Assembly (NCBI GenBank): GCA_945907065.1
Contig: CAMDSC010000005.1
Span: 57,606 to 121,605 of the forward strand
Source of the DNA: Chitinophaga pinensis
Lineage (GTDB): Bacteria > Bacteroidota > Bacteroidia > NS11-12g > UBA9320
Direction: 5' to 3'
Length of the DNA stretch: 64,000 nucleotides
The notes beneath the pieces are model-generated. The model was given only the letters and a program-made list of their open reading frames with translations. It did not search any database and was not told the DNA's origin. Made by a program: the position numbers and the translations under genes. Of the stretch, positions 26,723 to 35,187 are shown piece by piece (position 1 is the first letter of the stretch; every line of letters begins with the position of its first letter).

Positions 26723-27303
26723 ATCCTCTCACCGCTCCTGTAGCAAAGCACCAAACAATTTAACTTAGCCATTCCATAGCCGATTGCGGAGCCTAACAGT
26801 CCGCCTAAAATAACATCGGAAGGATAATGAAACCCGATGTAAACCTGTGCAAAAGCTATTAAAAATGCCCAAGTCAAAAAAGGAATTACTATGTTGTATT
26901 GTTTTCTGTAGCCTATAAAAACCATTATAAAATAAACAGCCATGGCAAAATGATTAGCTGAATGTGAAGACACAAAACTCCAATTACTTCCCTTGCCGTT
27001 GGGTAAAATAAGCCAACTTGCAATTTCGGGATTATTGCATGGGCGCAATCGCTCAAAATAAGGTTTAATAAGTCCTGAACTAATTTGATCGGCTACTAAA
27101 ACGCTGAGTAAGGCAAACCCAATAACCCAAACGCTTTTTAGGCCATATTTTTTAATGATAAAATAAATGATGAGTAAATAAAGAGGAATCCATGTAAGCT
27201 TGCCCCGCAATACAGGCATTATCGCATCAAATACCGGATTGCTCAAGGTATGATTGATAAAATAAAGGACATTTAAATCCAAAGCATAAAAAAATTCCAA
27301 CAT
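26719..27303 (-). CDS. PAP2-family membrane phosphatase
   Basis: A 194-residue inner-membrane protein with about five helices and the three PAP2 motifs: KPYFERLRPCN (KxxxxxxRP) near residue 77, SSHSANHFAMA (PSGH-like) near 112, and GFHYPSDVILGG (SRxxxxxHxxxD-like) near 155. In family terms it removes phosphate from lipid phosphates such as undecaprenyl diphosphate or phosphatidylglycerophosphate; which is not decidable. Motif 2 has SSHS instead of the common PSGH, seen in many Bacteroidota homologs. It starts two bases after the stop of the upstream methyltransferase gene, and its stop overlaps that of priA. Confidence 0.88.
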   Translation of the reverse strand: MLEFFYALDLNVLYFINHTLSNPVFDAIMPVLRGKLTWIPLYLLIIYFIIKKYGLKSVWVIGFALLSVLVADQISSGLIKPYFERLRPCNNPEIASWLILPNGKGSNWSFVSSHSANHFAMAVYFIMVFIGYRKQYNIVIPFLTWAFLIAFAQVYIGFHYPSDVILGGLLGSAIGYGMAKLNCLVLCYRSGERI

Positions 27304-27305
27304 GA

Positions 27306-28043
27306 TTAATTCTTAACTACAAGTATCAAGCGGTCAGAAGTTCCTTCATTGTAGGATTCCAAATCATAACTTCCAAACGTTTGCACTATGGTTAAACCTT
27401 GGTCGGTTACAATTTGTTTGAATTGCTCTAAATTATATAATCTTACCTGCTCGGAATACTTTAAAATTTTGCCCGAATCATTCACGGTTATTTCTTTAAT
27501 AATGCGGCCATCCTTAATATGCTTTATAATTTCAAACTCAATGTTATCAATGGTTTTGGTAAATAAAACATCAAAATTGGCATTGGGTTTAGCTGCATTA
27601 AAATAATCTAAAACAAAAGTTCCACCGGGGTTCAAGCATTGTTTTACATTTCTAATAACCGCCTTATCATCCTCTATTTCATCAAAATAACCAAAGGATG
27701 TAAACAAGTTTAGTATATAATCAAATTTAAAATTCTCCAGAGGCAACCGCATGTCATGTTCCAAAAATTGTAAGGTTGGTGACTCCAACTGCTTGGCACA
27801 TTGGATGCTGTTAAAACTCAAATCCAAACCAGTAACATCAAATCCTTTATGGTTTAAATAAATGCTGTGACGGCCTTTACCGCAAGCCAAATCTAAAAAT
27901 TTTGAAGCTTTTGGTGGTGCCAAATAATCAACCAATGCATCAATAAACCGAGAGGCCTCAGAATGATCCCGCTTTTTGTAAAGGATGTGATAATAAGCAG
28001 TGTCGAACCAGTTTTTAAACCACTCGTTTTCGTTTTCTGACAT
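27306..28043 (-). CDS. class I SAM-dependent methyltransferase
   Basis: A 245-residue methyltransferase. The SAM-binding motif I is FLDLACGKGRHSIYL near residue 48, followed by VTGLDLS, LEHDMRLP and FDYILNLFTSFGYFD (motif II region). The form DLACGKGRHS is common in small-molecule methyltransferases of Bacteroidota. The substrate is unknown. It forms a two-gene unit with the PAP2 phosphatase, two bases apart. The ATG lies five bases after a TAATTTTG promoter element, so the transcript may be nearly leaderless. Confidence 0.85.
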   Translation of the reverse strand: MSENENEWFKNWFDTAYYHILYKKRDHSEASRFIDALVDYLAPPKASKFLDLACGKGRHSIYLNHKGFDVTGLDLSFNSIQCAKQLESPTLQFLEHDMRLPLENFKFDYILNLFTSFGYFDEIEDDKAVIRNVKQCLNPGGTFVLDYFNAAKPNANFDVLFTKTIDNIEFEIIKHIKDGRIIKEITVNDSGKILKYSEQVRLYNLEQFKQIVTDQGLTIVQTFGSYDLESYNEGTSDRLILVVKN

Positions 28044-28048
28044 TGATG

Positions 28049-28056
28049 CAAAATTA
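28049..28056 (-). promoter_or_regulatory. candidate -7 promoter element (TAATTTTG)
   Basis: Exact TAnnTTTG on the minus strand, five bases before the ATG of the methyltransferase gene. This gap would leave almost no 5' leader. Confidence 0.45.
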
Positions 28057-28185
28057 GTTATTTGTTGTTGGTTATTGAGTAATGAGTTCGTTGATTATTA
28101 ATAATGTAAGAAACCTTTTGATAAACACTCTACTCAGTAATAACTTAATAACGAATAACCCATTAACTAATTACACAAAATAAAT

Positions 28186-28193
28186 TAGGTTTG
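28186..28193 (+). promoter_or_regulatory. candidate -7 promoter element for mazG (TAGGTTTG)
   Basis: Exact TAnnTTTG, four bases before the GTG start of mazG. If used, transcription would begin at or very near the start codon. Confidence 0.45.
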
Positions 28194-28197
28194 CATC

Positions 28198-28962
28198 GTG
28201 AACATAACCGACCCTCGCCTTTTGGCTTTTGAACGCCTTTTAAATATTATGGACGACCTTAGGGAAAAATGCCCTTGGGACCGCAAACAAACCTTTGAAA
28301 GCCTTCGCCACCTTACTATTGAAGAAACTTACGAACTGAGTGATGCCATCCTCAAAAATGATTTGCCCGAAATAAAAAAAGAATTGGGCGACCTGATGCT
28401 GCACATGGTTTTTTATGCCAAAATAGGCAGCGAAACCAATTCATTTGATATCACCGATGTGATGAACAGCATTTGTGAAAAATTAATTTCACGCCATCCA
28501 CATATATATGGCGATGTGGTTGTAGAAAACGAAGAAGATGTGAAACAAAACTGGGAACAGCTAAAATTGAAAGAGGGAAATAAATCGGTATTGGGTGGAG
28601 TTCCAGCCTCAATGCCATCGCTTGTAAAAGCAAGTCGCATGCAGGATAAAGCTGCTCAGGTGGGTTTTGACTGGCCTGAAATAAATCAAGTTTGGGAAAA
28701 GGTGGAAGAGGAAATGCAGGAATTTAAAGAAGCAGAAGGTAAGGACAAGGAAGCTGAGTTTGGCGACCTGTTATTTTCGCTGGTAAACTATGCCCGATGG
28801 CTAAAAATAAACCCTGATGATGCTTTGGAACGCACTAATATTAAATTTAAAAAACGCTTTGAAGCCATTGAAGAATATGCCAAAAACCAAGGTAAAAAAA
28901 TGAACGACATGACTTTGGAAGAAATGGATGTAATTTGGGAAGAAGCCAAAAAATTAGCCTGA
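28198..28962 (+). CDS. mazG: nucleoside triphosphate pyrophosphohydrolase MazG
   Basis: MazG hydrolyses (d)NTPs to monophosphates and pyrophosphate, a house-cleaning enzyme. The 254-residue protein has two tandem MazG domains. The first carries CPWDRKQTFESLRHLTIEE and EETYELSDAI with ELGDLMLHMVF; the second carries EEEMQEFKEAEG and EFGDLLFSLVNYARW. These supply the EExxE and ExxD Mg sites. The start is GTG, because the conserved N-terminus RLLNIMDDLREKCPW needs it and no ATG precedes it. A TAGGTTTG promoter element lies four bases upstream. The lipid kinase gene begins one base after its stop. Confidence 0.95.
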   Translation: MNITDPRLLAFERLLNIMDDLREKCPWDRKQTFESLRHLTIEETYELSDAILKNDLPEIKKELGDLMLHMVFYAKIGSETNSFDITDVMNSICEKLISRHPHIYGDVVVENEEDVKQNWEQLKLKEGNKSVLGGVPASMPSLVKASRMQDKAAQVGFDWPEINQVWEKVEEEMQEFKEAEGKDKEAEFGDLLFSLVNYARWLKINPDDALERTNIKFKKRFEAIEEYAKNQGKKMNDMTLEEMDVIWEEAKKLA

Positions 28963-28963
28963 T

Positions 28964-29821
28964 TTGAAACAAGTTCTCATCATAGCCAACCCAAAAGCAG
29001 GAAAGGGGAAACCTTTAAAAAAACTGCCTGAGGTGCAAAATCACCTTCAAAGCATCGGCTATACTTCTGAAACCTATTTTACACAAAACACTACCGATTA
29101 CATAGGAATACAAGGAGCAATAAATGCTTTAAAAAATTTGAATAGTATTATTGCTATTGGTGGCGACGGCACTTTGAATGACGTTGTAAATTCCATTCCC
29201 TTAGATTTTCAAGTGCCTATAATTGTATTGCCTTGCGGGTCAGGAAATGACTTTGCCACCTATCTTTATGGTAAAAAAACAATTCCGGAAATTTTGAACG
29301 GTTTGTTAAAAAACGAAACCACTCAAATCAATATTGGGGAATGCAACGGCCAAAAATTTATCAATGGTCTGGGAATTGGGTTTGATGGCTGGGTAGCCAA
29401 AAAAGCCAATGCCGGAGCAGATTGTATTCCTGTTTTACTTAAATACAATCTTGCCATTTTGCGAGGCTTATTTACTTATAAAAGTTTTTATACCAACCTC
29501 GGTCAATCCCTTATTATTGCTATAGCCAACGGACCAACATACGGCGGAGGGTTTCGCATTGCACCGCAAGCTGACCCAACAGATGGGTTGCTCGACCTTT
29601 GGCAAATAAAACCCATTGCCGTAGCCAAACGCCCCTATTTTTTAAGTTTGATAAAAAAAGGTGGACATGCTAATCTCCCCGGACCATACAGCCACCAAAC
29701 CCTTAAAGAAATCACGATTCAATGTTATAAAAATTTGCCTGCCCATTTGGATGGGGAGTATTTTGAAGCGGAGCGGTTTGAGGTAAAAATGCTGGAGATG
29801 AAGGTTGGGTTTGTGGTTTAA
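28964..29821 (+). CDS. diacylglycerol kinase-family lipid kinase
   Basis: A 285-residue protein of the DAGK/YegS fold. The nucleotide loop is AIGGDGTLNDVVNSI near residue 66, LPCGSGNDFATYL near 90 is the second conserved site, and GLGIGFDGWVAKKAN and DGLLDLWQIKP follow in the C-terminal beta-sandwich. Such enzymes phosphorylate diacylglycerol or related lipids with ATP. It starts at a TTG one base after the mazG stop, giving MKQVLIIANPKAGKGK, which matches the family N-terminus. The two genes are probably coupled. Convergent with icmF. Confidence 0.9.
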   Translation: MKQVLIIANPKAGKGKPLKKLPEVQNHLQSIGYTSETYFTQNTTDYIGIQGAINALKNLNSIIAIGGDGTLNDVVNSIPLDFQVPIIVLPCGSGNDFATYLYGKKTIPEILNGLLKNETTQINIGECNGQKFINGLGIGFDGWVAKKANAGADCIPVLLKYNLAILRGLFTYKSFYTNLGQSLIIAIANGPTYGGGFRIAPQADPTDGLLDLWQIKPIAVAKRPYFLSLIKKGGHANLPGPYSHQTLKEITIQCYKNLPAHLDGEYFEAERFEVKMLEMKVGFVV

Positions 29822-29826
29822 GAATT

Positions 29827-32800
29827 TTACATATTCCTCCTATACTGCCCACCCACTTCAAACAAAGCATCCGTTATCTGTCCAAGGGAACAGTATTTTC
29901 CGGCTTCCATCAGTTCTTCAAAAATATTTTTGTTCTGAATGGCGGCTAGTTGCACTTTTTTCAAGCTTTCCACACTTTTGTCCTCGTAATGGGTGTGAAG
30001 ACTGGTTAGGGTTTGTATCTGAAATTCCTTTTCTTCCTCGGTGGCACGAATCACTTCTTTGGGCAAAATTGTAGGAGAACCTTTGCTGCTTAAGAATGTA
30101 TTAACCCCAATCAGCGGATACTCACCATTGTGTTTTAAGGTTTCGTAATACAAACTCTCCTCTTGTATTTTTCCACGCTGATACATAGTTTCCATAGCGC
30201 CAAGAACTCCTCCCCTTTCTGATATTCTTTCAAATTCCAATAACACGGCTTCCTCTACCAAATCGGTCAATTCTTCAATGATAAACGAGCCTTGTAATGG
30301 GTTTTCATTTTTAGCCAAGCCTAACTCACGGTTAATAATCAACTGAATAGCCATAGCTCGGCGAACACTTTCTTCGGTAGGTGTGGTAATGGCTTCGTCA
30401 TAGGCATTGGTGTGCAAACTGTTGCAATTATCATAAATGGCATACAATGCCTGAAGCGTGGTTCTTATATCATTGAAATCGATTTCTTGGGCATGCAAAC
30501 TGCGGCCACTGGTTTGAATGTGGTATTTCAACATTTGGCTGCGTTCGTCAGCATGGTATTTTGTTTTCATGGCCTTGGCCCAGATACGGCGGGCTACACG
30601 ACCTATCACGGCATATTCAGGGTCTATACCATTGCTAAAGAAAAACGACAGGTTTGGACCAAAATCGTTGATGTTCATTCCCCGGCTCAGATAATATTCA
30701 ACAAACGTAAATCCATTGGCCAAAGTAAATGCCAATTGGGAAATAGGATTGGCTCCGGCCTCTGCTATATGGTAGCCTGAAATGGAAACCGAATAGAAAT
30801 TTCGAACCTTTTTATCAATAAAATATTCCTGCACATCTCCCATTAAACGAAGGGCAAACTCGGTACTAAAAATACAGGTATTCTGTGCCTGGTCTTCTTT
30901 TAAAATATCCGCCTGAACAGTTCCTCTCACCTGCGATAACGTGTACGCTTTTATTTCTTCATAAACCTCCTTTGGCAAAACCTGGTCGCCGGTAACACCC
31001 AATAATAATGTTCCCAAACCATCGTTTCCTTCAGGTAAATCTCCATTGTATTTTGGCTGGGTTTGACCTTTGGATTTATAAAGGTCCGCAATTTTTTGCT
31101 TCACTTCTTTTTCCAAACCATGTTTATGAATGTACATTTCGCATTGCTGGTCAATGGCGGCATTCATAAAATACGCCAAAAGCATGGGTGCCGGACCATT
31201 GATGGTCATGGAAACCGAAGTTTTTGGATTGGCTAAATCAAAACCACTGTATAATTTTTTGGCATCATCCAGGCAGCAAATGCTTACTCCCGAATTACCA
31301 ATTTTTCCATAAATATCAGGCCGAAGATCCGGATCGCGGCCATACAAGGTCACACTGTCAAAAGCTGTTGACAAGCGCTTGGCTGGCAATCCAATACTTA
31401 CATAATGAAACCGCTTATTGGTTCGTTCCGGTCCACCTTCGCCTGCAAACATGCGGGTTGGGTCTTCTCCTTCGCGTTTAAACGGATATAAACCACTGGT
31501 GTATGGAAATTCTCCGGGAACATTTTCCTGCAATTGCCATTTCAATAAATCGCCCCAGGCTTCATATTTTGGTAACGCAATTTTTGGAATTTGCGTGTGG
31601 CTTAGGCTTTCGGTATGGGTTAAAATGGTTAACTCCTTGCCACGAACCTTAAATTTGTATTCCGGATTTTTATAAAGTTCAACTTTTTTTGGCCACTCTT
31701 CAATGGCCTTTTTATTTTTCAGGTCAAAATCAAGACTCAACGTTTCAAAAGTTTCTTCCAATCCTTTTACCAATCTGTCTTTATCTTCAAGCTTTGATTG
31801 CTTCAATGTTTCTATGGAAGTTTGAAGTGCATATAATTTTTGAGCAATCGCACTTTGTGCAATTACCCATTGGTTGTATTTGTGATTGTCTTCCGAAATC
31901 TCGGCCAAATAGCGGGTACGGCTTGGTGGAATGATAAAAATTTTCTCACTCATTTCTCCTGAAAAAGCAAAGGTCGACTTTTCAGGAAATCCTCCCTTTT
32001 CAACCAAAGCATCCATAATGGCCCGGTATAAACTGTTCATTCCGGGGTCGTTAAATTGCGAGGCAATGGTTCCAAAAACAGGCATGGAATCTACATTTTT
32101 GTCAAACAACTGGTGGTTACGTTGAAATTGTTTTCTCACATCCCTTAAAGCATCTAACGAACCGCGTTTATCAAATTTATTTAAAGCAATAAGGTCGGCA
32201 AAATCAAGCATATCAATTTTTTCCAATTGCGATGCAGCACCGTATTCAGGGGTCATCACATACAAACTCACTGTGCTATGGTCTGTAATTTCTGTATCGC
32301 TTTGTCCTATACCCGAAGTTTCTAAAATTATTAAATCGTATCCGGCTGCTTTTAAAATTAAAACGGCATCATCCACATGTTTGCTTAAAGCCAAATTAGC
32401 CTGACGAGTAGCCAAACTTCGCATAAACACCCGTGGATTTTTAATAGAGTTCATACGAATTCTATCGCCTAACAAGGCTCCTCCCGTTTTGCGTTTGGAT
32501 GGGTCAACGGAAATTATTCCAATGGTTTTTTCTGGAAAATCTATTAAAAACCTTCGAACCAATTCATCTACCAAACTTGATTTACCTGCCCCCCCAGTTC
32601 CTGTAATACCAAGCACAGGTGTTGTTTTAGTTGAGGAAATTTTACCCCTAATTAATTCAATATGTTTATCAAATTCTTCCGGAAAATTCTCCGCTGTAGA
32701 AATCAAACGGGCTATTGCCATTGGATTTTTTTCTTTCACCTGATTTACTTCTCCATTCAAATTCATCCCCACCGGATAATCCGATTGCTTTACCAAATCA

Positions 32801-33207
32801 TTTATCATGCCTTGTAAACCCAACTCTCGCCCGTCATCGGGGTGATACAATCGGGTAATGCCGTAGGTCATTAAATCATTTATTTCTTCGGGCAAAATGG
32901 TTCCACCGCCACCGCCAAATATTTTGATATGCCCGGCTCCCTTTTGTTTTAAAAGGTCGTGCATGTATTTAAAATATTCGTTATGACCACCCTGATAGCT
33001 GGTCATAGCAATGGCATTTGCATCTTCCTGAATGGCAGTATCCACAACTTCCTCAGCACTTCTGTCGTGTCCCAAATGAATCACTTCACATCCTGTAGCC
33101 TGAATTATTCGTCGCATTACGTTAATGGCGGCATCATGCCCATCGAACAAAGAAGCTGCCGTAACTATACGAACTTTATTAATTGGTTTATAAACCTCTG
33201 TAATCAT
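29827..33207 (-). CDS. icmF: fused isobutyryl-CoA mutase IcmF
   Basis: An 1126-residue adenosylcobalamin enzyme that interconverts isobutyryl-CoA and n-butyryl-CoA (sometimes isovaleryl/pivalyl-CoA). The order is a B12-binding domain with FDGHDAA (lower-ligand histidine, about residues 20-150), a MeaI-type G-protein chaperone with [15 protein letters not shown] near 205 and [15 protein letters not shown], then the mutase TIM barrel starting about 545. The fusion order and the active-site segment [20 protein letters not shown], with Phe and Gln-type chemistry rather than the Tyr/Arg of methylmalonyl-CoA mutase, mark IcmF rather than MCM; databases often label it methylmalonyl-CoA mutase. The promoter element TATCTTTG lies 17 bases upstream. 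Confidence 0.92.
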   Translation of the reverse strand: MITEVYKPINKVRIVTAASLFDGHDAAINVMRRIIQATGCEVIHLGHDRSAEEVVDTAIQEDANAIAMTSYQGGHNEYFKYMHDLLKQKGAGHIKIFGGGGGTILPEEINDLMTYGITRLYHPDDGRELGLQGMINDLVKQSDYPVGMNLNGEVNQVKEKNPMAIARLISTAENFPEEFDKHIELIRGKISSTKTTPVLGITGTGGAGKSSLVDELVRRFLIDFPEKTIGIISVDPSKRKTGGALLGDRIRMNSIKNPRVFMRSLATRQANLALSKHVDDAVLILKAAGYDLIILETSGIGQSDTEITDHSTVSLYVMTPEYGAASQLEKIDMLDFADLIALNKFDKRGSLDALRDVRKQFQRNHQLFDKNVDSMPVFGTIASQFNDPGMNSLYRAIMDALVEKGGFPEKSTFAFSGEMSEKIFIIPPSRTRYLAEISEDNHKYNQWVIAQSAIAQKLYALQTSIETLKQSKLEDKDRLVKGLEETFETLSLDFDLKNKKAIEEWPKKVELYKNPEYKFKVRGKELTILTHTESLSHTQIPKIALPKYEAWGDLLKWQLQENVPGEFPYTSGLYPFKREGEDPTRMFAGEGGPERTNKRFHYVSIGLPAKRLSTAFDSVTLYGRDPDLRPDIYGKIGNSGVSICCLDDAKKLYSGFDLANPKTSVSMTINGPAPMLLAYFMNAAIDQQCEMYIHKHGLEKEVKQKIADLYKSKGQTQPKYNGDLPEGNDGLGTLLLGVTGDQVLPKEVYEEIKAYTLSQVRGTVQADILKEDQAQNTCIFSTEFALRLMGDVQEYFIDKKVRNFYSVSISGYHIAEAGANPISQLAFTLANGFTFVEYYLSRGMNINDFGPNLSFFFSNGIDPEYAVIGRVARRIWAKAMKTKYHADERSQMLKYHIQTSGRSLHAQEIDFNDIRTTLQALYAIYDNCNSLHTNAYDEAITTPTEESVRRAMAIQLIINRELGLAKNENPLQGSFIIEELTDLVEEAVLLEFERISERGGVLGAMETMYQRGKIQEESLYYETLKHNGEYPLIGVNTFLSSKGSPTILPKEVIRATEEEKEFQIQTLTSLHTHYEDKSVESLKKVQLAAIQNKNIFEELMEAGKYCSLGQITDALFEVGGQYRRNM

Positions 33208-33224
33208 AGATTTTTAATACTTGG

Positions 33225-33232
33225 CAAAGATA
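33225..33232 (-). promoter_or_regulatory. candidate -7 promoter element for icmF (TATCTTTG)
   Basis: Exact TAnnTTTG on the minus strand, 17 bases before the icmF ATG. No B12 riboswitch fold was recognised in the 157-bp interval to the next gene. Confidence 0.45.
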
Positions 33233-33364
33233 ATTTTTAATTCGTAAATGATGCGGCTGCCTAATGGTGTTATTGTATTCTTATCAATTAAATTTATTTA
33301 AAATTTTTACCGGCAATACTGCCAGATAAACGTAATTCGTAATTTATAAATCCAAATTCATAAA

Positions 33365-34069
33365 ATGAACGCAACTCTTGATACCAATCGCTCCTTTTTA
33401 TACGGCGACGGATTTTTTGAAACTTTTAAATTAATTGAAGGTAAATGTGAGAGGTTTTCTTTGCACTATCAGCGAATGTTAAAGTCGGCAGAAACCATGC
33501 AACTTGACTGGGACAAGCAATGGACCCAATCTTTTTTTGAAAATAAACTACTGGCTGAAACCAAACATTTTGAAGACCAAATTTTAAAGGTTCGAATTAT
33601 ATTTTACAGAAATGCCAAAGGAACTTATACTCCTGAAACGGATACCGCCGATTTTTATATCCGGCTTGAACCTTACATTCCACTCATAAAATCAACCCTT
33701 ACTGTAGGTATTTACACTTTGGCCAAAAAGCCTTGTAATTTTATTTCCAATTTAAAATCTACCTCTTGCTTAATGTTTGTTATGGCAGCCAAATATGCCA
33801 AAGAAAAAGGTTGGGATGAGGTCATTATTTTAAACGAATATGGCAGGGTTTGTGAAGGTTTAACATCAAACATTTTTATAAAAAAAGAGGACATTTTTTA
33901 TACTCCACCACTTAGTGAAGGTTGCATTGACGGGGTAAACCGAAAAGCCTTTTTGCAGGAAAATAATACAATTATTGAACGGCCTATTGAAGTGGAAGAA
34001 TTAAAAACCAATGAAATTTATTTCAGCAATGCGGTAAGGGGAATGGTAAAAGGTGAATTTATTGACTGA
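33365..34069 (+). CDS. class IV PLP aminotransferase, PabC-like (aminodeoxychorismate lyase candidate)
   Basis: A 234-residue fold-type IV PLP enzyme, short for the class. It begins with the family opening FLYGDGFFETFKLIEGK, has the PLP lysine in ISNLKSTSCLM near residue 135 and the cofactor-binding glutamate in RVCEGLTSNIFI near 165, then PPLSEGCIDGVNRK. PabC eliminates pyruvate from 4-amino-4-deoxychorismate to give p-aminobenzoate for folate, and the short length and GVNR motif favour this over branched-chain aminotransferase. The function is inferred. A pterin dehydratase gene follows 27 bp downstream. Confidence 0.75.
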   Translation: MNATLDTNRSFLYGDGFFETFKLIEGKCERFSLHYQRMLKSAETMQLDWDKQWTQSFFENKLLAETKHFEDQILKVRIIFYRNAKGTYTPETDTADFYIRLEPYIPLIKSTLTVGIYTLAKKPCNFISNLKSTSCLMFVMAAKYAKEKGWDEVIILNEYGRVCEGLTSNIFIKKEDIFYTPPLSEGCIDGVNRKAFLQENNTIIERPIEVEELKTNEIYFSNAVRGMVKGEFID

Positions 34070-34096
34070 GTAAAGATTTTAAATCACTTTTACTAA

Positions 34097-34375
34097 ATGG
34101 AAACCTTTACCTCGCAACAAATAGAAGAAAATTTAAAAACCCTTGAAGGCTGGGCTTTTGTAAATGCCGCTCTTGAAAAGTCTTTTAAATTTAAAAATTT
34201 TAAAGAAGCCTTAGAATTTATAAATAAAGTTGGCATGTTAGCCGAAGAAGCCGACCATCACCCTGAAATTTATAATGCATACAACAAAGTAACTCTGAGG
34301 CTAAATACCCATTCAGCTAATGGAATGACCGATAAGGATTTTGATTTGGCTAAAAAAATAAATACAAGAAAATAA
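34097..34375 (+). CDS. 4a-hydroxytetrahydrobiopterin dehydratase (pterin-4a-carbinolamine dehydratase)
   Basis: A 92-residue PCD-family protein. The family motif EADHHPEIYNAYNKVTLRL followed by NTHSANGMTDKDFDLA supplies the active-site histidines. The enzyme dehydrates 4a-hydroxytetrahydropterin so that the cofactor of aromatic amino acid hydroxylases is recycled; bacterial copies can also have other pterin roles. No phenylalanine hydroxylase gene is in the window. It lies downstream of the PabC-like gene on the same strand and is convergent with a lipoprotein gene one base away. Confidence 0.9.
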   Translation: METFTSQQIEENLKTLEGWAFVNAALEKSFKFKNFKEALEFINKVGMLAEEADHHPEIYNAYNKVTLRLNTHSANGMTDKDFDLAKKINTRK

Positions 34376-34376
34376 C

Positions 34377-35060
34377 TTATTTAGGTATAACAAACTGATG
34401 CGTTTTTACCCCGTCATAAATAAAAAAAGTACTATTTTTATAACTGCTCACATCTACTTCATACCATACATTAAATACGGCGAGACATGCTTCAAACGGA
34501 CTTGTTATAAATCCGTAAGATTTTATTTCGCCTAGTACTTGGGTAGTTTTATAAAGTGACAAATAAATTTTCCGCCCTTGAGTGCAGCCGCTATAGGTTA
34601 CCAGTAACTTTAGTTTATCCTTTTCTAATTTAGAATCTTTTATCACACAGGTTCTTTCATTAATATTAATTGAAGCACTATCGCGGTTGGTTACAAAACC
34701 ATAGTAATTAGTAATAATGGTTTCACCAACAATTGGTTCGGCGGCGGTTAGTTCAATATATTGCCTAGCAACTCCCTCCTTTTTTCGTAAATATCCGGAA
34801 TATCGGATAGGAAAACCCTCCTTTTTTTGTGATGGGCTAATGGAACAGGGATAATATTTTGTGATGATAGTTTCGTTTATATAATTTGAAATGTAGAACG
34901 TGGTATCTTCCAACCTCACGATTCCATTGATATTTTCTACCGTATCGTTGGATGGATACTGAACACACGTTGGCTCTGCAGGATATGGGCCTTTATAGGT
35001 ATCGTTGCAAGCAAAAAAAACGGTTAAACTCGCTAGAATAAATAGGCTGGTGATTTTCAT
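34377..35060 (-). CDS. lipoprotein of unknown function
   Basis: A 227-residue lipoprotein. The signal MKITSLFILASLTVFFAC ends in a lipobox with Cys18, so it should be lipid-anchored. The mature part has several paired cysteines and beta-strand-like stretches (for example TVENINGIVRL, YIELTAAEPIVGETI, LKLLVTYSGCTQG). No family was recognised. Its start lies 62 bp downstream of the terminator after the S46 peptidase gene on the same strand, so it likely has its own promoter. Confidence 0.55.
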   Translation of the reverse strand: MKITSLFILASLTVFFACNDTYKGPYPAEPTCVQYPSNDTVENINGIVRLEDTTFYISNYINETIITKYYPCSISPSQKKEGFPIRYSGYLRKKEGVARQYIELTAAEPIVGETIITNYYGFVTNRDSASININERTCVIKDSKLEKDKLKLLVTYSGCTQGRKIYLSLYKTTQVLGEIKSYGFITSPFEACLAVFNVWYEVDVSSYKNSTFFIYDGVKTHQFVIPK

Positions 35061-35122
35061 AATATATTTTGTGATTAATAGTATTTCAGAATCTTGTAGT
35101 GAACAAAGTTAGGTCATATCTT

Positions 35123-35164
35123 AAAAAAAACAAGGCGGTGAAAAATCACCGCCTTGTTTTTTAT
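35123..35164 (-). terminator. strong rho-independent terminator after the S46 peptidase gene
   Basis: AACAAGGCGGTGA and TCACCGCCTTGTT form a perfect GC-rich stem around a four-A loop (35142-35145), with A-runs on the left and T-runs on the right. It can therefore terminate in either direction. It lies 24 bp past the stop of the peptidase gene on the minus strand. Confidence 0.92.
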
Positions 35165-35187
35165 TTAAAAACTTTTTAAAAAACTAA

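Noticed and set aside
28060..28185. AT-rich short repeats (GTTATTGAGTA / TACTCAGTAATAAC) before mazG
   Set aside because: The arms match only with a gap and the region is simple AT-rich sequence; no clear element.
29827..33240. Many plus-strand ORFs of 60-120 codons opposite icmF
   Set aside because: They are shadows of the well-supported icmF frame, with no domains or start context.
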